64,000 nucleotides of DNA, from NCBI GenBank assembly GCA_013822345.1, contig PNKH01000028.1:1-64000 (forward strand), written 5' to 3'. Position numbers and translations under genes: made by a program. Source of the DNA: Isosphaera sp. (GTDB lineage: Bacteria; Planctomycetota; Planctomycetia; Gemmatales; Gemmataceae). The notes under the pieces were generated by a model, which saw only the letters and a program-made list of their open reading frames with translations, was not told the origin of the DNA and searched no databases. Every line of letters starts with the position of its first letter. Within the stretch, counting starts at the first letter, position 1. Below, in pieces: positions 45,938 to 55,164 of this stretch.

Positions 45938-46450
45938 TCACCCCAGCTTCCGGTCCTCGCCCTTGGCGTGCTCCATCGCCTCGGGCTCCAACTCCTCCGC
46001 GCTCCGGTTCAGCCGGACGAACACACCCCACGCGGCCAGCAGGGCGGCCGCGGCCACCCCGACCGCGGCCGCCTGGGGGAGGCGGGCCGGGTCCTCGTGG
46101 GCCAGCCGGAACACGGCCACCAGCGTCTCGACCGACAGGGCGACGACGACCACCACCAGGAACCGCGAGAGGAACCGCCGGACCCGGGTCGGGGCGCTCA
46201 TGTGGGCCTTCCGCAGCACCTCCTCCTCCAGGACCGTCTGCCCGAGCTCGAGGGCGACCACGGCCACCGTCAGCAGCCCGACCGCCTCCAGCACGGCGGC
46301 GAACCGGGCGTGCGCCGCCCGGCCGCCGCCCGGGTCCACCCCGTGCCACAGCTCCCGGGCGGCGAACCCGAGGAGGGCGACGCCGGCGCAGAGGAACAGG
46401 AGGGCGACGGCCGCGTACCCCGCGGCGAACACCCACTGGATCGTCTTCAC
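45938..46450 (-). CDS. Four-helix membrane protein
   Basis: 170 residues from the GTG at 46450. Four hydrophobic segments lie near 4-26, 45-65, 88-108 and 120-140, with an acidic soluble tail (EELEPEAMEHAKGED). No family was recognised. The predicted start has no strong ribosome site. It lies between TreZ and the trehalase on the same strand, so it may be co-transcribed. Confidence 0.6.
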   Translation of the reverse strand: MKTIQWVFAAGYAAVALLFLCAGVALLGFAARELWHGVDPGGGRAAHARFAAVLEAVGLLTVAVVALELGQTVLEEEVLRKAHMSAPTRVRRFLSRFLVVVVVALSVETLVAVFRLAHEDPARLPQAAAVGVAAAALLAAWGVFVRLNRSAEELEPEAMEHAKGEDRKLG

Positions 46451-46487
46451 CCCACACCCCCCGGCCGGCGGACGGGTCCCGGCCCCG

Positions 46488-48377
46488 TCACGCGTGACTC
46501 CGGTCCCCCGGCTTGTGGACCGGGCGGGCCCCAAGCACCACCGCCGCCTCGCCCGGGACCTGCCAGTTCTGGTCGGTGTCGAGCGGTGCCGTCCCGTGCC
46601 CGCCGTACCTCGGGTCCTCGCTCGACCAGACCGGGTGCCAGTGGGTGCCGGCCAGCGGCGGGGCCAGCAGCGGCTCCGGGGCCGGGTCCAGGTGCAGGTC
46701 GCGCCCGAGGTTCACCACCAGCAGCCGGTCCTCCCCGTCCGGGACGAAGAACCGGAGCACGAACGCCGACGGCCCGAGCACCGCCCCGTCCATCCTGGTC
46801 GTGCCGCCGTGGAACGCCGGGTCGCTCTTGCGGAGGGCGAGCAAGTCCTTGTGCAGGGCCAGCCACTCGGTCCGGGACGAACGCTCCGCCGGGTCCAACT
46901 TGCACCGCTCGAACGTCTGCGGGTCGGCCGGGTCCGGGACCAGCCGCAGCCCCTCCGGCCCGGCCTGGCTGCGGAACCGCCGCATCGCCTCCCGCCGCCC
47001 CTGGAACACCATCGCCGACAGGTCCGGGTGGTGGTCGGCGAAGTACAGGAACGGGCGGGTGCTGGCGTACTCCTGCCCCTGGAACAGCATCGGCGTCGCC
47101 GGGATCAGCAGGACGTACGCGGTCGCCGCCCGGTACCGGGCCGGGCTGGTCATCTGGTGCACCCGCAGCCCGCGGCCGGAGTTCGCGATCTGGTCGTGGT
47201 TCTCGATGAACCCGACGAACCGGTGCGGGGCGATGCCGAACGCCGGCTTCCCGCGCCGCTTGTGGTGGAAGCTGTACGGCTGGCCCTGGTACAGGAACCC
47301 CCACTTCGCCGCGCTCACCCACTCCTGCGGGCTGCCGAGGTAGTCGCGGAAGTACCCCTCGTTCTTCCCGGTCAGGGCGACCCGGGCGGTGTGGTGCAGG
47401 TCGTCGTTCCACACCGCGTCCAGGCCGTAGCCCCCCTTCTCCACCGGCCGGACCAGGTTCGCGTCCTGCGGCTCGTTCTCGCCCATGATGTACGTCTGCC
47501 GGCCGCGGCCCTTCTCCCGCACCCGCCGGCCGATCGCCGCCAGGATGTGGTCCCCTGAGTCGTCGTAGATCGCCTGCGTCGCGTCCAGCCGGAGGCCGTC
47601 GATGTGGTACTCGTCGATCCAGTACCCGGCGTTCGCGACGAAGAACTCGCGGACCGGGCCGGCGTCCGGGCCGTCGAAGTTGAACGGCTCGCCCCACTCG
47701 GTCGTGTGGATCGTGCTGAGGAACTGCGGGGCGAACTCCCGGATGTAGTTCCCGTCCGGGCCGAAGTGGTTGTAGACGACGTCGAGGATGACCCCGAGGC
47801 CGAGGCCGTGGGCGGCGTCCACGAACCGGCGGAAGTCGTCCGGGCCGCCGTACAGCCGGGTCGGGGCGTACAGGCAGGTGCCGTCGTACCCCCACCCGAA
47901 CCGGCCCGGGAAGTCGGCGACCGGCATCACCTCGACGGCGGTGACGCCGAGGTCGGCCAACTCCGGCAGCTTCGCCGCCGCCGCCGCCCACGTCCCCTCC
48001 TTCGTGAACGTGCCGACGTGCAACTCGTACAGCACCTGGCCGGTGTCCGGCACCCCGGGCCAGTCCGCGTCGGTCCAGGGGAACGGGTTCGGGTCGACGA
48101 CCTCCGACGGGCCGTGTGGGCCGTCCGGCTGGAACCGTGAGGCCGGGTCGGGGAACAGGCCGGGGCCGCCGTCCATCCGGAACCGGTACCGGGCGCCGGC
48201 CCCGACCCCCTCGCCGAACCCGGAGAAGTACCCGCCGCCCTCCGGGGCGAGGTCGAGGGTCGGGCCGCCCTCGAGCACCACCTCGACCCGGCTGCGGATC
48301 GGGGCCCACACCCGGAAGTGGGTGCCGCCGCGGGTGACCTCGGCCCCGACCGGGAGCCGGCGTTCAACGTCGCGCAA
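46488..48377 (-). CDS. treZ: Malto-oligosyltrehalose trehalohydrolase (TreZ)
   Basis: 629 residues. An N-terminal CBM48-like beta domain (THFRVWAP) is followed by a GH13 barrel: DVVYNHFGPDGNY, the nucleophile in GLRLDATQAI (about 263), the acid/base in YIMGENE (about 295) and GFIENHDQ. It releases trehalose from maltooligosyltrehalose made by TreY. Its start overlaps the end of the SRPBCC gene by 14 nt, so the two are coupled. Confidence 0.94.
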   Translation of the reverse strand: MRDVERRLPVGAEVTRGGTHFRVWAPIRSRVEVVLEGGPTLDLAPEGGGYFSGFGEGVGAGARYRFRMDGGPGLFPDPASRFQPDGPHGPSEVVDPNPFPWTDADWPGVPDTGQVLYELHVGTFTKEGTWAAAAAKLPELADLGVTAVEVMPVADFPGRFGWGYDGTCLYAPTRLYGGPDDFRRFVDAAHGLGLGVILDVVYNHFGPDGNYIREFAPQFLSTIHTTEWGEPFNFDGPDAGPVREFFVANAGYWIDEYHIDGLRLDATQAIYDDSGDHILAAIGRRVREKGRGRQTYIMGENEPQDANLVRPVEKGGYGLDAVWNDDLHHTARVALTGKNEGYFRDYLGSPQEWVSAAKWGFLYQGQPYSFHHKRRGKPAFGIAPHRFVGFIENHDQIANSGRGLRVHQMTSPARYRAATAYVLLIPATPMLFQGQEYASTRPFLYFADHHPDLSAMVFQGRREAMRRFRSQAGPEGLRLVPDPADPQTFERCKLDPAERSSRTEWLALHKDLLALRKSDPAFHGGTTRMDGAVLGPSAFVLRFFVPDGEDRLLVVNLGRDLHLDPAPEPLLAPPLAGTHWHPVWSSEDPRYGGHGTAPLDTDQNWQVPGEAAVVLGARPVHKPGDRSHA

Positions 48378-48846
48378 GGACCTCCCCCTTTCCGGCGGCG
48401 AGCCGGCCCGACTCCACCGCGGCCTTGAGGGCGGCGAGCCGCTTCCGGGTGTCGCGGGCGAACACCCGGGCGAGCAGCGGGGTGAGCAGCCACGCCAGCC
48501 ACCGGGGGCGGGCCCGCAGGGCGTACCGGAACCCGACCCGCGTCCGCCCGGGGGCCAACTCGGTGAACCGCCAGGACCCGGCGAACGACCCGATGACCCA
48601 CGGCCCGCGGGTCATCCGGACGGCGGCGACCCGGGGCGGGGTGTAGGACACGTACTCGGTCTCCATCCCCAACCCGGAGCGGGCGACGCACCAGGCCCGC
48701 ACCCCGACGGCCGGGGCGGCGGCCCCGCCGACCAGTTCGGCCGACCGGAGGAACGGGTCCCACCCCAGCCGGCGGCCGTAGTCCTGGGTCAGGGCGAACA
48801 GGTCCGCGGGCGAGGCGGACACCTCCACCGACTGCTCGAACGTCAT
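48364..48846 (-). CDS. SRPBCC-family protein
   Basis: 160 residues with the polyketide-cyclase/START-like fold: FEQSVEVSASPADLFALTQD at the start, a beta-sheet core (VRAWCVARSGLGMETEYVSY), and FTELAPGRTRVGFRY before a C-terminal helix. Such domains bind hydrophobic ligands. It overlaps treZ by 14 nt. Ligand unknown. Confidence 0.8.
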   Translation of the reverse strand: MTFEQSVEVSASPADLFALTQDYGRRLGWDPFLRSAELVGGAAAPAVGVRAWCVARSGLGMETEYVSYTPPRVAAVRMTRGPWVIGSFAGSWRFTELAPGRTRVGFRYALRARPRWLAWLLTPLLARVFARDTRKRLAALKAAVESGRLAAGKGEVLARR

Positions 48847-48900
48847 GCCGCGCTCCCTGGCTTCCGCCGAGCGACCGAGTTCGACACGCCCGGTGGGTCA

Positions 48901-49410
48901 TCAGTCCTGGTCGTACATCGCCTTACCGCGGCGGAGAACGTACACCTGCACCCCGTTGTCCTTCGTGGAGTTGAACTCCTTGGGCCGGGCCGGGTAGTCC
49001 TCGCCCTTGCCGAGCTTCCGCTCTTTCGTCCAGTCGGCCAGTGCGACGATCAGCTTTTCGCCGTCGAACTTGAAGATGCCCGGCCTGATCCCGTCTGTGC
49101 CGTCCAGCATGTCGAACCGCATCGGGTCGGCGGTGGCGTCGACCCGGACGCCACGGTCGGCCCGGGCGGCGGACGACTCGCCCCGACGGTCCCAGGCGTA
49201 CCACTTGTCCCCCCCGAACAGGAACCCGCAGAGGTAGGACGGGTCGGTCGTCCGCTTGCCCCCGACCGTTTGCTCCTCCTGCAGCCAGACCCCGTAGAAC
49301 TGCCGCCCCGCCTCCTCCGGATCGCGCTTCCGCTCCGCCGGCGGGTCGGCCGCCACCAACCCCAGCCCGGTCGAGGCGGTCAGTAAGGCCAGCGCCGCTC
49401 GCCACAACAT
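48901..49410 (-). CDS. Secreted TIGR03067-type protein
   Basis: 169 residues from the ATG at 49410 (GGAGGG upstream), with a signal peptide (about 1-21). The TIGR03067 pattern is clear: GVWLQEEQTVGG, a VRVDATADPMRFDML core, GIFKFDGEKLIVALAD and ARPKEFNSTKDNG before the final VYVLRR strand. Function unknown. The gene sits between treY and the SRPBCC gene on the same strand. Confidence 0.85.
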   Translation of the reverse strand: MLWRAALALLTASTGLGLVAADPPAERKRDPEEAGRQFYGVWLQEEQTVGGKRTTDPSYLCGFLFGGDKWYAWDRRGESSAARADRGVRVDATADPMRFDMLDGTDGIRPGIFKFDGEKLIVALADWTKERKLGKGEDYPARPKEFNSTKDNGVQVYVLRRGKAMYDQD

Positions 49411-49447
49411 GACGTGCCCTCCACCGAACTCGGATCGGTTTGCACCT

Positions 49448-52400
49448 TCACTCCGGCTCCCGCACCAGAAGGGCGACCGGGAACACCCCCAGCGCCTCGG
49501 CCACCGCGACCGGCCCGGCCGCGGCCACCACCTCCCCGGTGAACGCGTTCGCCCACCGCCCGCCGGCGTACCCCTCGGGCAGTGACACCGCGGTGTCACC
49601 CCACACCCGGCGGCCGAGCGGGAGGCGGTCGCGGTCCGGCACCAGCCCGACCGGGAGCCGCGGCAGCACCACCAGCGCCGCGGCCCGGTCGCCGCCGGTC
49701 CGGAGGAACGCGAACACGTGGTTCGCCTTCGCCCCGGTCGCGGCCAGCGGGACGTACCCGCCGGTGGCGAACAGGTCCGGCCGGTCGCGGCGGCACCGCA
49801 GCGCCCGGGAGACGACGAACGCCTTCGTCCGCGGGTCAGCCGGATTCCGGGATAGTTCCAGGGCCAGCCGGCACGACGAGCGGTCTCCCCGGGCCGCCGA
49901 CTCGTCCAGGTCGCGGAGCCACCCGGCCCGGGCCGCGTAGTCGACCGGCCGGCGGTTGTCCGGGTCGACCAGCGACAGGTCCCACCCTTCCGTCCCCTGG
50001 TACGTGTCCGGGACGCCCGGGGCGGTACACCGGAGCAACGTCTGGGCCAACCCGTTCACCCGCCCGAAGAACGCCACCCGGTCCGCGAACCCGGCCAGGT
50101 CCGCCAGGAACTCGGCCGACCCGTCCGGGTCGAGGATGCGGTCCACGAACGCCGCGACCGCCGCCTCGTACTCCGCGTTCGGGCTGATCCAGCTCGTGTG
50201 GACCTTCGCCTCGGCCAGGGCCTTCCGTGTGTACTGCTTGATCCGATCCCGGAAGCCCTCCCAATCGGCCGAAGGGGTGAAGGGGTGAAGGGGTGAAGGG
50301 GTGAATCCCCCCCCGACACTTTCTGCCGTCACCCGTTCACCCCCACCCCCCTGCACCCCCACTCCGGGAAAAGCCCCGACCAGCGTCTGGTACAGCAGGT
50401 ACTCTTCGTTCGGGTCCGGGGCCACCACCCCGTCCTCGACCTCCACCTTACACCCGCGGTTCAGCTCCGCCCACCGCAGCACCCGGGCGGCCCACTCGGC
50501 CGGCAGCTCGGATAGCACGTTCAGCCGGGCCCGCACGTCCTCGCCGCGCTTGGTGTCGTGCGTCGAAAGCGGGGACAGCCCGCCGGGGGCGGCCGCCCGC
50601 TCCCCGAGGAACCGGTGGACGGCGTCCGGCGACCACCCCCACCGGCCAGGCTCGCCGCCGACCTCGGTCAGCGACCCGAGCCGGTTGAACACGTAGAACG
50701 CGGTGTCCTCGACCCCCTTCGCGGTGACCGGGGCGGTCGCCTGCTGGAATTTCCCGGCGAACCGCCGCTGCAGCTCCCGGTACTCGTCCGTCGCCGGCCC
50801 GCTCGGCGAGTCCTTCAAGAGCACCGTGTCCCGAACGAAGTCGAACACCGCCTTCCCGAGCAGCGGGTTCCGCCGGTACGCCCACCGGGTCGCCTTCCCG
50901 ACCGCCGCCTTGTCCGAGTCGTGGACCGCCCCGTCCACGTAGGACCGGTACACCGGGAAGCACGCCACGACTTCCCGCAGCGCCTTGCGGATGCCGTTCA
51001 GGGTGAAGTCGCGGCTCCGCCGGTCGAGCCGGGCGATCCGGTCGAGCTGGTGGGCCAGGGCGTTCAGCTCGCTCGCCAGCGACCCCTGCGACACCTGCCG
51101 CTTCGACCGGTACACCACCTCCGGCCACGGGTCGTCCAGCCCGGTGAACCGCTGGTAGAAGGCGGTGACCGGCCCCTCCCCGGCCGGGTCGACGAACAGC
51201 CCGTTCGCGGCGTGGATGAACTCGTACCCGGTCGTCCCGTCGCACGCCCAGTCGGCCGGCAACTTCTCCCCGTCCCCGAGGATCTTTTCCACGACGACGT
51301 ACAGCGGTTCGGGCGAACCGCGACCGTCAGGGAGCGGGTGTCGCCCACGAACACCCGCTCCCTGACGGTCGCGGTTCGCCACCGCCTCCCGGTACTCCGC
51401 CTGCAGCCGCTCCAGATACCCCTTCGGGTCGAACAGCCCGTCCGGGTGGTCGATCCGCAGCCCGTCGACCAGGCCATCCGCGGCCCACCGGAGCCACGTC
51501 GCGTGGACGGCCCGGAACACGTCCTCCCGCTCGGTGCTCAGGGCGACCAACTCGTTCACGTCGAAGAACCGGCGGTAGTTGATCTCGTCGGACGCGACCC
51601 GCCAGAAGCACGGGCGGTACGCCTGGGCCTCCAGCAACTCGTCGAGCGCCGCGAAGCTGGCCGGGTCGCCGGGGCTGCCGGCCACCGCCGCCACCGCCCC
51701 CGCCACCGCGCCGGCCGCCTCCGGGAACCGCTCCGGGAGTTCGCCCAGCCGCCGGCGGATCGCCGCGCACTCGACCCGCCCCTCGGCGACCCGCTGCGGG
51801 TCGGGGTCGTCGCGCGGCGGGAGGTTGCGGACCGCGTGCAGGAGGCTCAGCAGCTCGACCGCGGCCGGGTGGGCGTCGCCCAGGTCGGCCCGCAGGCGGT
51901 CGGCCGCCGGGCCGAGGATCAGCCCGTACGTCCGCGGGTCGAGCGGCAGCCGGCTCTCGTGGACGCGGACGTGGAACCCGCCGTCCGCGAACACCGGCAC
52001 GATCCCGCCGGACTCTAGGACCGCCCCGTACTGGTCGCCGAGCACCGGTAGGAGCAGTCGGCCGTGCATCTGCGGCCGCGGGGAGTCGGACCAGGCGATG
52101 TCGAAGTACCCGGCGAACGGGGACGCCGGGCCGTGCTCCAGCACGTCCGCCCACCAGGCGTTCCCCGGGCCGACCGACATGTGGTTCGGGACGGCGTCGA
52201 GGAGCAGGCCCATCCCCCGCGCGCGGAGCGCCGCCGACAGGGCGGCCAGGTCGTCCTCGGTCCCGACCTCGGGGTTCAGGCCGGCGTGGTCGGTGACGTC
52301 GTACCCGTGGGTGCTCCCGGGCCGGGCGGTCAGGAGCGGCGAGGCGTACAGGTGGGTGACGCCGAGGGCGTGCAGGTACGGGACGGCGGCCAGCGCGTCG

Positions 52401-52471
52401 CGGAGGGTGAACCCGGTGTGGAACTGGACCCGGTACGTCGCCCCGGGGACGCGGGCGGTCGGCGTGGTCAT
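49448..52471 (-). CDS. treY: Maltooligosyl trehalose synthase (TreY) with two in-frame inserts
   Basis: 1007 residues; the family is usually about 700-960. GH13 motifs: DAVPNHM, GLRIDHPDGL (nucleophile Asp, about 339), VVVEKILGDGEKLP (acid/base Glu, about 394). It converts the reducing end of maltodextrins to a trehalose unit. Two insertions are visible. Residues about 364-387 are encoded by a 69-nt perfect palindrome (51312-51380). Residues about 702-733 are low-complexity and contain four 8-nt repeats. Flanking sequence reads normally on both sides, so the gene is probably still functional. Confidence 0.92.
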   Translation of the reverse strand: MTTPTARVPGATYRVQFHTGFTLRDALAAVPYLHALGVTHLYASPLLTARPGSTHGYDVTDHAGLNPEVGTEDDLAALSAALRARGMGLLLDAVPNHMSVGPGNAWWADVLEHGPASPFAGYFDIAWSDSPRPQMHGRLLLPVLGDQYGAVLESGGIVPVFADGGFHVRVHESRLPLDPRTYGLILGPAADRLRADLGDAHPAAVELLSLLHAVRNLPPRDDPDPQRVAEGRVECAAIRRRLGELPERFPEAAGAVAGAVAAVAGSPGDPASFAALDELLEAQAYRPCFWRVASDEINYRRFFDVNELVALSTEREDVFRAVHATWLRWAADGLVDGLRIDHPDGLFDPKGYLERLQAEYREAVANRDRQGAGVRGRHPLPDGRGSPEPLYVVVEKILGDGEKLPADWACDGTTGYEFIHAANGLFVDPAGEGPVTAFYQRFTGLDDPWPEVVYRSKRQVSQGSLASELNALAHQLDRIARLDRRSRDFTLNGIRKALREVVACFPVYRSYVDGAVHDSDKAAVGKATRWAYRRNPLLGKAVFDFVRDTVLLKDSPSGPATDEYRELQRRFAGKFQQATAPVTAKGVEDTAFYVFNRLGSLTEVGGEPGRWGWSPDAVHRFLGERAAAPGGLSPLSTHDTKRGEDVRARLNVLSELPAEWAARVLRWAELNRGCKVEVEDGVVAPDPNEEYLLYQTLVGAFPGVGVQGGGGERVTAESVGGGFTPSPLHPFTPSADWEGFRDRIKQYTRKALAEAKVHTSWISPNAEYEAAVAAFVDRILDPDGSAEFLADLAGFADRVAFFGRVNGLAQTLLRCTAPGVPDTYQGTEGWDLSLVDPDNRRPVDYAARAGWLRDLDESAARGDRSSCRLALELSRNPADPRTKAFVVSRALRCRRDRPDLFATGGYVPLAATGAKANHVFAFLRTGGDRAAALVVLPRLPVGLVPDRDRLPLGRRVWGDTAVSLPEGYAGGRWANAFTGEVVAAAGPVAVAEALGVFPVALLVREPE
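50271..50306. repeat. Tandem 8-nt repeat inside treY
   Basis: Four perfect copies of GAAGGGGT plus a partial GAAT on the plus strand, coding for the FTPSPLHPFTPS segment of TreY on the minus strand. Because the unit is 8 nt, loss or gain of one copy shifts the frame. Confidence 0.9.
51312..51380. repeat. Palindrome family I inserted in frame in treY (perfect 30-bp arms)
   Basis: Arms 51312-51341 and 51351-51380 are exact reverse complements with a 9-nt loop. The total of 69 nt is 23 codons, so the treY frame continues. It shares the GGCGAACC...GACCGTCAGGGAG core with intergenic elements at 23663 and 38249. Confidence 0.93.
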
Positions 52472-52502
52472 GCCGCCCCCCCGGGACGGGGGGTCTGGTC
52501 TT

Positions 52503-52640
52503 CACCTCTCCCCGTTGGGGAGAGGTCGGACCCGCGCTTCGCGGGGCCGGGTGAGGGGGTGAGCGACACGGATGTCCGCAGACGTGTGCCCCTCACCCGC
52601 CGGCGAAGCGCCGGCGACCTCTCCCCGACGGGGAGAGGTG
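52503..52640. repeat. Large compound palindrome between treY and glgX
   Basis: Outer arms CACCTCTCCCCG/CGGGGAGAGGTG, each forming its own small hairpin (CTCTCCCC/GGGGAGAG), and inner CTTCGCGGGG and CACCCGCCGG segments. Total span about 138 nt. This type of element (CTCTCCCC-GGGGAGAG) is common in many bacterial genomes. Confidence 0.8.
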
Positions 52641-52682
52641 GATGACACGACGGGCCGCCGGGGCCGCTCGGGTCGACCGGGG

Positions 52683-54878
52683 TCATGGCTGCTCCGTCGG
52701 GAGGGGGCGGGGCCGGTCGCCGCCGGCGGCCTTCCGCATCATCTCCGCCTGCAGCGGGGTCACGTCCGGCTCGCGCTCGACCCGCGGGCGGGTCCGGAAC
52801 ACCACCACCGACCGGGCCGCCACCGGGCACCGGTGCCCGCCGTCGAACAGGTCCGGCCGGCGGGCCGGGTCCGCCGTGTCCAGCACCCGCTCCCACACCT
52901 GCCGGGGGTGCGTCTTCGGGAGGGCGAACGCGGTCCCCTGCCCGCCGGCGTTCAGCGCCACGTACAGCGTGTCCCCGGCCACCGGCTCGCCGCGCTCGTC
53001 CGTGTCCGGGATCAGGTCCCCGGCCAGCCGCACCGCGATCGCCTGCGTCGGCGCCTCCCAGTCGTCGTCCGTCAGCTCCCGCCCGACCGGGGTGAACCAG
53101 GCCACGTCGTCCGCCCCCTCCCCGCGGATCGGCCGGCCCTGGAAGAACGTCCGCCGCCGCAGCACCGGCTGCTCCCGCCACAACCGGGTGAGCGACCGGA
53201 CGAAGTCGAGGAACGCGGTCCGCGGCCCGGACTCCTGCCAGTCGAGCCACGTCAGGTCGTTGTCCTGGCAGTAGCAGTTGTTGTTCCCGCCCTGGGTGTG
53301 CCCGAGCTCGTCCCCGGCCAGCAGCATCGGCACCCCCTGCGACAGGAACAGCGTCGCCAGCAGGTTCCGCCGCTGCCGCTCCCGCACGGCGTTGATCTCC
53401 GGGTCGGCCGTCGGCCCCTCGTGCCCGCCGTTCCAGGACCGGTTGTCGTTGTGCCCGTCGTTGTTGTCCTCCCCGTTCGCCTCGTTGTGCTTCTCGCCGT
53501 AGCTCACGAGGTCGGCGAGGGTGAACCCGTCGTGGCAGGTGACGAAGTTGATGCTCGCGTGCGGCCGCCGGCCGGACCGGTCGTACAGGTCCGGGGACCC
53601 GCACAGCCGCAGGGCCAGCGTCTTCGCCGGGACCTCGTTCCCGGCCCAGAAGTCGCGCAGGGTGTCGCGGTACTCGCCGTTCCACTCCGCCCACCCGTGC
53701 GGGAAGTTCCCGACCATGTACCCGCCCGGGCCGACGTCCCACGGCTCGGCGATCAGCTTCACCCGCGACAGCACCGGGTCCTGCTGCACGATCCGGAAGA
53801 ACGCCCCGAGCACGTCGACGTCGATCGTCTCACGGGCCAGTGCGGTCGCCAGGTCGAACCGGAACCCGTCGACGTGCATCTCCGTCACCCAGTACCGGAG
53901 GCTGTCGGCGATCAGCCGGAGGACCGCCGGGTGGGCCATCCGGGGGGTGTTGCCGCACCCGGTGAAGTCCATGTAGTACCGCGGGTCGTCCGGCGACAGG
54001 AAGTAGTAGTTGGCGTTGTCCAGCCCCTTGAACGAGAGCGTCGGGCCGAGCTGGTTCCCCTCGGCGGTGTGGTTGTACACCACGTCCAGGATCACCTCGA
54101 TCCCGGCCGCGTGGAGTGCCCGGACCATCGTCTTGAACTCCCACACCGCCCGGTCCGGGGAGGAGGCCAGGCGCGGGTCCGGGGCGAAGAACCCGAGCGT
54201 GTTGTACCCCCAGTAGTTCGTCAGCCCCTTCTCCCCGAGGTGCCGGTCGTCCGGCCGGTAGTGGACCGGGAGCAACTCGACCGCCGTCACGTTCAGGGCC
54301 TTGAGGTGGCGGATGGCGGCCGCCGACCCGAGGCCGGCGTAGGTGCCGCGGAGCCGCTCGGGCACGCCCGGGAGCTTCTTCGTGAACCCCTTGACGTGGA
54401 CCTCGTAGACGAGCGACTCGTGCCACGGGCGGCCGGGGTGGCGGTCGTCGCCCCAGGTGAAGGCGGTGTCGGCGACGACCGCGAGCGGGGCGAACGGGGC
54501 GCTGTCCCGGGTGTCGAACGACAGGTCGGCGTCGGAGTGGCCGATCTCGTACCCGTACAGAGCGTTGTCCCACGTCACCCCGCGGCCGACGGCCTTGGCG
54601 TACGGGTCGAACAGGAGCTTGTGCGGGTTGAACCGGTGCCCGGCGGCGGGGTCGTATGGGCCGTGGGCCCGGTAGCCGTAGAGCTGTCCGGGGACGGCGT
54701 CCGGGAGGTAGGCGTGGAACACCTGGTCGGTCCGCTCGCGCAGCTCGACGCGCGTCTCGCCGCCGTCGAACAGGCAGAGTTCGACCTTCGTGGCGTGTTC
54801 GCTGAAGACGGCGAAGTTCACCCCGGTGCCGTCCCAGGTGGCCCCGCGGGGGTACGGTCGTCCGGGCCAGACGCGCAT
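52683..54878 (-). CDS. glgX: Glycogen debranching enzyme (GlgX)
   Basis: 731 residues. An N-terminal CBM48-like domain (WDGTGVNFAVFSEHATKVEL) is followed by a GH13 barrel with DVVYNHTAEGN, GFRFDLATAL (nucleophile Asp, about 341), LIAEPWDVGPGG (acid/base Glu, about 376) and FVTCHDG. It removes limit-dextrin branches from glycogen and so feeds TreY/TreZ. First of the minus-strand trehalose genes, with a weak sigma-54-like site 32 nt upstream of the ATG. Confidence 0.94.
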   Translation of the reverse strand: MRVWPGRPYPRGATWDGTGVNFAVFSEHATKVELCLFDGGETRVELRERTDQVFHAYLPDAVPGQLYGYRAHGPYDPAAGHRFNPHKLLFDPYAKAVGRGVTWDNALYGYEIGHSDADLSFDTRDSAPFAPLAVVADTAFTWGDDRHPGRPWHESLVYEVHVKGFTKKLPGVPERLRGTYAGLGSAAAIRHLKALNVTAVELLPVHYRPDDRHLGEKGLTNYWGYNTLGFFAPDPRLASSPDRAVWEFKTMVRALHAAGIEVILDVVYNHTAEGNQLGPTLSFKGLDNANYYFLSPDDPRYYMDFTGCGNTPRMAHPAVLRLIADSLRYWVTEMHVDGFRFDLATALARETIDVDVLGAFFRIVQQDPVLSRVKLIAEPWDVGPGGYMVGNFPHGWAEWNGEYRDTLRDFWAGNEVPAKTLALRLCGSPDLYDRSGRRPHASINFVTCHDGFTLADLVSYGEKHNEANGEDNNDGHNDNRSWNGGHEGPTADPEINAVRERQRRNLLATLFLSQGVPMLLAGDELGHTQGGNNNCYCQDNDLTWLDWQESGPRTAFLDFVRSLTRLWREQPVLRRRTFFQGRPIRGEGADDVAWFTPVGRELTDDDWEAPTQAIAVRLAGDLIPDTDERGEPVAGDTLYVALNAGGQGTAFALPKTHPRQVWERVLDTADPARRPDLFDGGHRCPVAARSVVVFRTRPRVEREPDVTPLQAEMMRKAAGGDRPRPLPTEQP

Positions 54879-54910
54879 TGCCCCCTCCCGTGTCGCGGGT
54901 CCCGGTCCGG

Positions 54911-54929
54911 AGAATGCGAATTCCGTACC
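54911..54929 (-). promoter_or_regulatory. Weak sigma-54-like site of glgX
   Basis: On the minus strand GGTAC-N7-GCAT with 10 nt between GG and GC, but TTC replaces the usual TTG before GC. It is 32 nt upstream of the glgX ATG and forms a divergent pair with 55048-55066. Confidence 0.35.
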
Positions 54930-55047
54930 GCCGCCGGCACCCGGCCGCGCGGGACCGGGCAGTCACCTGCGCCACAGCCGGGCGGGCGGCCCACGGGCGC
55001 GGGAATTGATCCGTTCCCGGGGTCCGAGCCCCCGGCCGTCAGCGTCC

Positions 55048-55066
55048 GGCACACGACGTGCATTCA
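55048..55066 (+). promoter_or_regulatory. Sigma-54-like site of the 238-aa membrane-protein gene
   Basis: GGCACACGACGTGCATTCA: GG and GC are 10 nt apart, and GGCACAC and GCAT match the Mn catalase site. It is 98 nt upstream of the GTG at 55165, farther than the other sites. Confidence 0.45.
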
Positions 55067-55164
55067 CCCGGGGTCATCCGGCAGCCGCCGGCCGACGACC
55101 GGCCGGGCGCGACCACATGGACCGAACCGGGGGCGAGCCGGCAACCCCCGGACGAGGGTAAACC

